From NCBI GenBank assembly GCA_030704615.1, contig CM060731.1:93414756-93478755 (forward strand): DNA of 64,000 bases, read 5' to 3'. Position numbers and translations under genes: made by a program. The stretch's first letter is position 1. The number at the start of each line of letters is the position of its first letter. This DNA comes from Takakia lepidozioides (lineage: Eukaryota > Streptophyta > Takakiopsida > Takakiales > Takakiaceae). This document shows positions 57,165-64,000 of the stretch, piece by piece. Below the pieces are notes generated by a model. The model was given only the letters and a program-made list of their open reading frames with translations, did no database searches and was not told the DNA's origin.

Positions 57165-57469
57165 TTCTGCAGGTGGCGGTAGGGGCTGAGCAGCTAGAGG
57201 ATCCCCAACAACATCTGAAGTCTGGGGAGTCTTTGCGGACAATTCTCGAATTACAGAGGCCTCCTCCGGGCCTGCAGCATTCTGAAGTTCTTCCTGAAAG
57301 GTGGTGAAGTGCTGCTGCGAACATTGAGCAGCAGCACCCTCCTCCGCTAACAGATCCACGAAATCGGCCGATCCCGTTGCCTTCGCTGCAGCAGAGAAGC
57401 CCCCAACATCACCTGGCTGGAAATCAAGCAGGAACTGGGCTTCAGCTCGTGGAATCGGTTTTGCGGGAG

Positions 57470-57490
57470 AGAGTATAAAGGTTTCCCGCA
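57470..57490 (-). promoter_or_regulatory. TATA-like element upstream of the methyltransferase gene
   Basis: On the minus strand CCTTTATACTCTCTC lies between array II and the first coding exon, at a position fitting a core promoter. Confidence 0.3.
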
Positions 57491-57493
57491 GAC

Positions 57494-58132
57494 GGAAATG
57501 CGTTGCCGCATTTCCGTCGCACTGCTGCATGCCTGAGATGCAAAACCGAAATGCGGCGCCGCATGCCTGAGATGCAAAACCGAAATGCAGCGCCGCATTT
57601 CTGTTCTGGAATGTCGGACGGTACGACTCGGAAGGAAATGCGGTGCCGCATTTCCATTCTGGAAAGTAGAAAGGATTCCCCTGGACGGAAATGCGGTGCC
57701 GCATTACCGTTCCACTGTTACAGGCGTTGCATGTTGGACGGAAATGAGTAGCCGCATTTCTGTTCTTGAAAATAGAAAGGTTCACCTCGGACAGAAATGT
57801 GGTGCCGTATTTCCGTCCACTGGATTCCATTGAAAGAGACCGGACGGAAATGCGGCACCGCATTTCCGTTCCTGCCTATCCAAGGTGTCCCAGTCGATGA
57901 GAATGCGCTGTCGCTATTATTTTCTACCGTGTGTTCCTAGTCCCATTCGACCTAAATGCGATACCGCATTTTCGTTCCACCATGGGCCTGATTTTACAGT
58001 CGACTGAAATGTGGTACCGCATTTCCGTTGCACCAGTATTTTGGTTTCCCTTGTGTCGGAAATGCGGTGCCGCATTTCCGATCACAATCAACGAGAGGAT
58101 GATGTGGAACTGGGATGTGGGACTGCATTCCC
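57494..58132. repeat. Palindrome array II
   Basis: About 12 palindromes of the same type start near 57494, 57548, 57582, 57636, 57687, 57740, 57793, 57845, 57953, 58004, 58059 and 58113, roughly every 52 bases. They fill the space between the divergent methyltransferase gene and the transposase gene. They therefore sit in the shared promoter region of both. Confidence 0.95.
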
Positions 58133-58376
58133 GTTCAGCCATGTGCAATGGCTTGCATTGTTCCGAAACAACACAATTGCGGCCTGTCTTGTTTGTCTAA
58201 CCTTTTAACTAACAGTCCTGGCACTTGTCAGTGCGGACGTTCATGTCTGCACCGCGAATACTGGTTGATCCACCCTCAGGAGAAACTGTCAGGAGATGTT
58301 ATTTCGTCGCCGAATCGGCCATCATTGTCATACTTAGTGGATATGGTATCACACCTCCCACCTTCATGCATGTAGC

Positions 58377-58862
58377 TTGAAACAATACTTTCCACTTCAA
58401 TGTGCGACTTCCAATCGTCGACGGACTCCGCAGATCCACCTACATGGTGCCTGTGAGCCTTGGTCTGTCGCTATAGTGAACCTCACACTTGCCAACTTCG
58501 TGCGGTGTTCGATGGCTCCGAATTCCTACGCTATAGTTTGTTGTCCTCCGCAACTTGGGAGAGCCTGGATCCCAAACGAGGGTGGACTTTGCAGAGTGAC
58601 TGAAACTTACCTTTGTTCCAAATTCAAGCTCAAACCAGGCACAGTTTATTTGGAAGAAGAAAGGAAGGATGTTCCTGGACAGGTTGACGAGACCATTGTC
58701 GTGCTAGGTAACGACGGAGGTTGCAGAATCGAATGGCACGTACCCCCATCAAACACCATCCTGTACCGAGCTGTGGGAATGCCCATTCCCTTTCCGAATC
58801 AGTCGCTGCCCACACCATCCACAAAGGAGTCGGGAAACCGACAAGCGGCCACTGCCGACTGA
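58377..58862 (+). CDS. Unrecognised ORF, 161 aa, possible first exon of the transposase gene
   Basis: Sequence of mixed beta-type composition (SYAIVCCPPQLGRAWIPNEG, then VDETIVVLGNDGGCRIEWHV). The stop TGA at 58860 is followed by GAGGTATGC. This could be a splice donor if TGA were once CGA, joining it to the next frame at 58923. No family was recognised. Confidence 0.45.
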   Translation: MKQYFPLQCATSNRRRTPQIHLHGACEPWSVAIVNLTLANFVRCSMAPNSYAIVCCPPQLGRAWIPNEGGLCRVTETYLCSKFKLKPGTVYLEEERKDVPGQVDETIVVLGNDGGCRIEWHVPPSNTILYRAVGMPIPFPNQSLPTPSTKESGNRQAATAD

Positions 58863-58922
58863 GAGGTATGCAACGATAATCATGCCCGACCTGGACCGTC
58901 AAGACCCTCTATAGCTTCTCGT

Positions 58923-61900
58923 GTGGAGGTATTTGACATTTCCGACGAGGAAGATGAGTGCATTGAGGTCCCCATGTCCTCCACACGGTCGTTCAATTCC
59001 GACATGGACATCTCTGCAGGTGCTACGCATGTACCCTCGAGCATAACTCCAACCCGGTCCATTGTGCAGCTCCTACGACAACATCACCTCGATGGTTCTC
59101 GCGTCGAGCTGGCTACTCTCGACTATGCCAAATTTCCAGTCAGGAAGGTAACATATCTGCCTCCCGAAGTCGATGGTAATGTCATCTTTGAGTTTCCACC
59201 TGTTACTTTATCAAACAAAGCCTCAGGGATGTTAACAGACATGGATCAAAAGCATGACGGACACCCCTGGTGTGTGACGAAGACCAGTAGCACGAAAATT
59301 GCTGATGGTGTTCGTGTACGATACGTCCTTTGTGCGGGGAATCTTTTCCATCAATCTGAGGTCGAATTTTTGGGCTACATTATTTTCGACAAATGCGTCT
59401 TTATGGATCAAAAGAAAATACAAACCATCATTGAGTTTATTAAACCAACTTCGGTCCGAGATGTACAATGTTTTCTGGGATTTGCAAATTTCTATAGAAT
59501 CTTCATCAATGACTACTCCAAAATTGCTGCACCATTCTGAGGTGCCTCAATCCCGCCTGCTTCCACTTTCTCTCCAAAGGAGGGCGGAGAAACGAGATGG
59601 ATTGGACTGGCACAACCCATCATCCATTCATTGTCTCCATCCAAGCTCCTGCGGGTACTTTTAAGTGCGCACATTGCAAAGAACCACCGACGTGCATGTC
59701 CATGGGCAGAGCCAAGCAATATTACGTAATCCATTTGCTCCCGGACTTGACTAGAGTTTGCATACACGATGGGGTCCACTGCCACCCCTTGGCAAGAGGC
59801 AATATGTGGGAGGCTGTGCAGGAAGCACACGACATCATAAAAGAGGAGGTGAAATTGAGCCCCGGAGCCAAACCAAAGCAGATTTAGCTGAAGGCAGCCC
59901 ACAAGATTGCTCTTGGCAAAATCATGTCTGAAGATGGTTCAAACCGAGCGCCCTTGAACGAAGAGGAGATGCTTGACGTGTTGGAGTCCGTCTCGCATAT
60001 TTGTAGTTCGAATGTGCGGAATCACATCATAGCTTGCAAGCAGGAGTTCGGCCGGGGGTCGGACATGCACTCAATCCTGGAGGTGAAACGAAGGACTGGA
60101 TATGAGTACATCCAAGGTAGCAGGTTTCCAGGGCAAGGCAGCGAATCCGATCGTTGTTACATTTTTAAAATGTCGACGTGTGGGCCTGGGAGTGGAGTCA
60201 ACTTGGTCACTCGCATGACAACTGGAAACTTGTCGAATGCATGTTTGACCACATCAAGCGAATTACAAACCATCAGTGGGTGACTATGGGTGTGCATGTT
60301 TATGACTATCACTCCAAGAGGCTCATGACGATTGCAATCTGCGAGATGAAAGGGGAGGACACACAGTCGGAGATGCATCTGTGGGAGGGCATAAACGAGC
60401 AGATGGCAAGGGCGGGTTTGCCAGAGCCCAATTTCAGGGGATTCATGGCAGACAGCTCAGGCCAACTGGGCAGCGGTGCGGCGTGTGTATGGTGAGGACC
60501 CCAATGTTCCAATGGAGGGGAAAGAGAGATCTTGTGGATTCCATTGGATGCAGAGTCTATCTCACTACACTACCAAATTTGTTACTAGCTCATTCCAGGC
60601 TGAACACCGTGTCATTTGTATGGCGTGGAAGGATGCACCCACATTTGATGACGCGGAGGTTAAGTTTGCTATCATCGAGGCTTGGTGGAACACGTCAGGT
60701 GCAGTGGAGACAACCAATCTGGGAGCCTTGCACAGCTGGTTGGGGTGGTGGCATTTCCGGTATCGATAGTTCGGACAGTACATGCGGGAGGTACGATGCT
60801 GTCATTTTTGTGCAATTGTCTTTCTATTACGGACCTTTCCATTGGTCCCTCACCATTGTTTGTGTCCTTGTAGGAGCGGTGCTTGGATTCCGACACGGAC
60901 ATGCCGAACACGAATATGGCAGAATCAGTCCACTCCTCCTGGCGAGCGTCTTCTGCCGCACATCTGGTGGACGTAGTGACGGCCACAACGGAGGACACCG
61001 ACAGAGCAATCATGCAGCAAGCCACGTACTACAAATTCCTGAGCGGGAAACAATGGGGCTCTGGGCCGGACAGGGAGGAATTGTTGGTACGAACAGCTTC
61101 GAGGTCCAAGAATCCATTGAAATGGGCGACAACATTGCGAGAGAAGATCAAAGGGACGCCTCTGCACCGTAGAGGTGAACACCTAGAGGGGGACGTCCGT
61201 ACTCGCCCTGTGAGGCGGAGGATTGAAGAGGAACCCGGGTGCGAAGAGGATTCCTGGAGATCCGACAGGAACATTCGGACAACACCTCGAGGTCCCGTTA
61301 TGTTGCCGCACAATGTGTCTTCCAGCAGTGGAAGCCCAAGAGTTTCCAGATCGCCATCGCCTTCAAGCGGGGATTCCGTGCAATAAATTCCCACCGCTCG
61401 CTTGCCCCAGATTCTGCCCGCTGTTATGCAGTATGGCCAAGCCATTGTGGAGACGACTGTGTCTGCGTCACAGTGGAGAATTGCTCGCACAAAGCCGGCG
61501 TTTCGAGGCAGGTGTTCCACAATTCGAGTGGATACACGGGAACGTTGTTTAGAGATGATAAGGAGGAATCCAGATGGGGCTGTCCCTGCTCCTATTTTTA
61601 CAGGAAGATTTGTCCATGCAAAGTTTGCGGAGGCGACAACCACCCAGTTCTGGTTCTGCAGGCACGTATGACTTGCGTGTATGGAAAGCCCAAGTACGGC
61701 ATACAAACAATGCCAGAGGCTCCCCTGGTGTGGCCGGTGGAACCAGGCTGTAATCTGAGTCAGGTTGAGGCCGACGCCCTTACTGCCGCAGGATTTCGGA
61801 TGGTGCAGCACATTGACGTCCCCAAACAACCATTTCCGCTTCCACAGCCTCCAACACCGACCCCTGTGAGAGCAAGAACAATGGGACGCGACAGCTCTAA

Positions 61901-62303
61901 GCATCCTACACACCGTTGGGGGAAACCGAAGAGGCGGCGACCTCCCTCAAAAGTGAACGAGACAAGGATGGGGAATGCACTTCGGATGAACTGTTCAATC
62001 CAGAGCTCGATAGAAGTGCCCCCACCAGGCTTCGGGCGTGTGTATCAGATCGCCACGGTAGGCTCAGCTGTTCGCAATGAGGTGTACACCATCACCATTT
62101 CAGAATTACCCACCTGCAATTGCACCGACTTCCAGATCATGGCGAACAAGGGGGCATCATACTGCCCTTGCAAGCATCTGTACTACGTGTACCTAAAGAG
62201 ACTTTGGTGTAATTCCACAAATCATCACTTCATACATGCACCAGGGTTGAGCCCCCAAGAGGTACTGCACACTCTTCTGAATATGGATCCAGGGGACCAG
62301 TGA
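58923..62303 (+). pseudogene. MULE-like transposase with WRKY/GCM-like and SWIM zinc fingers
   Basis: Order: Asp/Glu-rich start (FDISDEEDECIEV); zinc-finger-like KCAHCKEPP...CIHDGVHCHPL (59650-59790); helical region; catalytic core HVYDYHSKRLMTIAI (first Asp), FMADSSG then ANWAAVRRVYG (second Asp); intron 60791-60873; NMAESVHSSW (likely Glu); basic linker; FWFCRH and CVYGKPKYGIQ; SWIM finger CNCTDF...CPCKHLYYVYL; stop 62303. It would cut and paste the element. It is broken by a captured RT piece at 59343, stops at 59885 and 60767 (TAG for CAG) and frameshifts near 60130, 60460 and 61380. The 48168-49584 copy confirms the C-terminal half. Confidence 0.8.
59343..59540 (+). mobile_element. Gypsy RT fragment inside the transposase gene
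   Basis: The frame runs from transposase-like sequence straight into FHQSEVEFLGYIIF, SVRDVQCFLGFANFYRIFI and NDYSKIAAPF, then a stop. This is the conserved region after the RT palm. Only about 65 codons are present with no LTR, so it is a small filler or captured piece. Confidence 0.85.
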
Positions 62304-62560
62304 GCTTGGCTTGCGGTCCCCACATAATGGTACGCCCATCCTTTTTGGAGTTTCAGTTATAGTAGAACTGCAAGTACCTCTGAGTCTGGCCACAGAAAGG
62401 TCCGACTTATGTCTTGCCTACCAGTAACTTGTTTTGCTCGAACTAAGATAATACTATGTCATTCACTTCTGTTTCCACGTGCTTGTATTTTTGTTTGTTG
62501 GAGGGTTCATGTTTTTCTGCTCTCCCAAACTTTGCTTTCCTCATTCGACCCCTGCCAAGG

Positions 62561-62722
62561 AAATGCGGCGCCGCATTTCCAAGTAACGTCGTAGGTACTG
62601 GTAGATGCGGCCTTCGTCATAGCAAGATAGTCGCACCCAGCCTTCAGGGAACCGACCGTCGCCAACACCAAACTCCCCAGAAATTTCGCACGTGCAAACC
62701 CTAATGCGGCACCGCATTTCCC
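62561..62722. repeat. Two palindromes downstream of the transposase
   Basis: AAATGCGGCGCCGCATTT at 62562-62579 and AATGCGGCACCGCATTT at 62703-62719, the same family as arrays I and II. Confidence 0.9.
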
Positions 62723-63209
62723 AGTTGAGTCGCAAACCTTTCCTGCCGAATACCCAAAGATGACAGAATTGTGAAGTACTACAGACTCTATTGGTGCAGA
62801 CTCTATTGGTTCAATTGCGGCAGAAGGGCCAGCTTCATTCCAATGTTAAGGCATGTAAAACCGTGGAATACTCTATACAGGCCAGTATGCGATGTCCTTT
62901 TGTCGTGGTATACTGGATTTCTCGTTGCACGGTCACTCATTTCCACGAGCGGATCTAAAAAACCATGAGCGGAGTTGTTACTGACGACATATCTTTGCCG
63001 CATTACAGGATCTGGAACTCCCAAAAACGGCAAGGTCAAATTTAAAAAAAACTATTATTTTAATATATTTTTTAATCTGCCGCATTTCCAAATTTGGAGG
63101 AGTCCGCTCATGAAATCCGCGTGTCTTAGACTTCGACTCACCGCTCATGCGGCTCATGCGGCTCATGGCTCATGGCTCATGGTTTTTGCTCATGAAATAG
63201 TAAACCTCC
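62723..63209. mobile_element. Right subterminal region and inverted terminus
   Basis: Non-coding sequence with GAGCGGA/CATGAGC words; repeats GCTCATGCG and GCTCATG at about 63142-63190; and the terminus at 63188-63209. Confidence 0.8.
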
Positions 63210-63399
63210 AAACCAGGAGAGACTCATACCCCATGCCAGTGATTCGTGAGGAATAAGTCCAGCAGCAGCTACTCCAACAAAGAGGAAGAACACCTGCTGG
63301 AAAGCGGCAGATCAGTCGAGAGTGAAGAAGGCGCACGGGGGGCAGAAATCCAGCAGTGATAGTTGCTGCAGATGGCAGCTAAGGAAGGCCCACCAACTA

Positions 63400-64000
63400 A
63401 AATAAGAAGGGATGACCAACTTGAGCAAGAAGAACACGAGGATGACATCTTTAATGACATCCAGGCCATGCACTTGCTCACATTTGGAGAGATCAATGAT
63501 TACCTCAATCAAGAAGAAGAAAAGAGGGTTAAAAAACGTGAAATGAGACACTTTGGAGCAAAACGAGTCCAAGCAGAGATCTGCAAGAGGTTCTTCTGGC
63601 ACAACAGAATCCGGCAGGTACAGGAGGTATTGCAAACCTGCACACGTTGCCAAACCGCTCGGCTGTCGGGTCCATTAAGATCTGGGAGTACCAAGCTACG
63701 GAGCATTCCTATCAAGGACCTCTTCAACCGAATTCCTATGGATACAGCAGGGCCATTGCCCAAGACCAAGGAAGGAAATCATTATGCGCTCATTGCCGTA
63801 GACCACTTTTCCAAATGGGTAGAGGTCACCCCAGTAACCGAGCACACAGCTGCATTGACAGCCCGATTTCTTGAGGAACAGATCATCTATCGATATGGGA
63901 TACCTCGCACGGTGTTGACAGACCAAGGTAGCGAGTGGAAGGGTGAATTCATGGAAGTATGTGAGAGATTTGGCATCAAGCAAGAGTACTCCGCACCCTA
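63400..64000 (+). CDS. Ty3/gypsy integrase of another family, cut by the window edge
   Basis: The frame reads MRHFGAKRVQAEICKRFFWH, LQTCTRCQTAR (zinc region cysteines), MDTAGPLPKTKEGNHYALIAV (first catalytic Asp), HFSKWVEV, TDQGSEWKG (second Asp) and EYSAP at the edge. The Glu lies outside the window. No stop is visible in these 200 codons, so this element may be fairly young. It is distinct from the PHD family, which has LDFAGPLP at the equivalent site. Confidence 0.9.

Larger units (their letters stand above)
50371..63209 (+). mobile_element. 12.8-kb MULE-like transposon carrying a ParB-methyltransferase
   Basis: The left terminus GGGGGATGCTATTTCATGAG (50371-50390) and the right terminus 63188-63209 (inverse: GGAGGTTTACTATTTCATGA) form a short imperfect inverted repeat. 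CATGAGCC-type repeats lie inside each end. Contents in order: gene B (minus), gene A (plus), palindrome array I, ParB-methyltransferase (minus), palindrome array II, an unknown ORF, a SWIM/MULE transposase (plus), and two more palindromes. I found no convincing target duplication (flanks AGCAAAACAA and AAACCAGGAG). The right flank is another gypsy element. Confidence 0.85.

Noticed and set aside
50361-63219. Target-site duplication of the full transposon
   Set aside because: The flanks AGCAAAACAA and AAACCAGGAG share only a few A residues; not good enough to claim.

Overview
This window is nuclear DNA of a plant-lineage eukaryote and is mostly nested transposable elements around two host genes. 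The key evidence is a complete 22-exon gene for plastid-type phosphoglucomutase (21005-33314) with GT-AG introns and a transit-peptide-like leader. Plant-style PPR coding sequence, Ty3/gypsy, LINE and MULE-like elements agree with this. The insertion-rich introns and moderate GC suggest a streptophyte alga (charophyte type) or an early-diverging land plant. The exact species is inference.

Layout. 1-3130: remains of LTR elements (part of an LTR, a gag relic) and GC-rich simple repeats. 3132-8291: a truncated copy of a large DNA transposon. 8292-10500: a gypsy pol relic ending in a PHD finger. 10.9-16.9 kb: small unrecognised ORFs, a 560-bp tandem repeat, a tRNA-like SINE relic and a minisatellite. 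16.9-20.7 kb: a second PHD-gypsy relic with an LTR. 21.0-33.3 kb: the phosphoglucomutase gene, whose 5.6-kb intron 15 holds six pieces of one LINE family. 35.95-37.76 kb (minus): exons of a calponin-homology-domain gene. 38.7-46.7 kb (minus): the best PHD-gypsy copy, with LTR, integrase, RNase H, RT and gag, interrupted by a 2.4-kb block in opposite orientation. 48.17-50.35 kb: the 3' part of a second large DNA transposon. 50371-63209: one near-complete 12.8-kb transposon. 63.4-64.0 kb: integrase of another gypsy family, cut by the window edge.

The most interesting system is the 12.8-kb transposon. It has short inverted termini around the core GCTATTTCATGAGC and subterminal CATGAGC-type repeats. 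It carries a MULE-like transposase with a SWIM zinc finger, a divergent pair of paralogous genes of unknown function, and a multi-exon gene that reads as a ParB-like domain followed by a beta-class DNA amino-methyltransferase. Between these genes lie arrays of dozens of near-identical CpG-containing palindromes (core AAATGCGG-NN-CCGCATTT). A second copy (3132-8291) lies in opposite orientation, so most of the component parts can be compared between two copies. Both copies carry premature stops, many of them C-to-T at CG or CAG. They therefore look like recently decayed rather than active elements. Palindromes as sites read or modified by the ParB-methyltransferase is a hypothesis.
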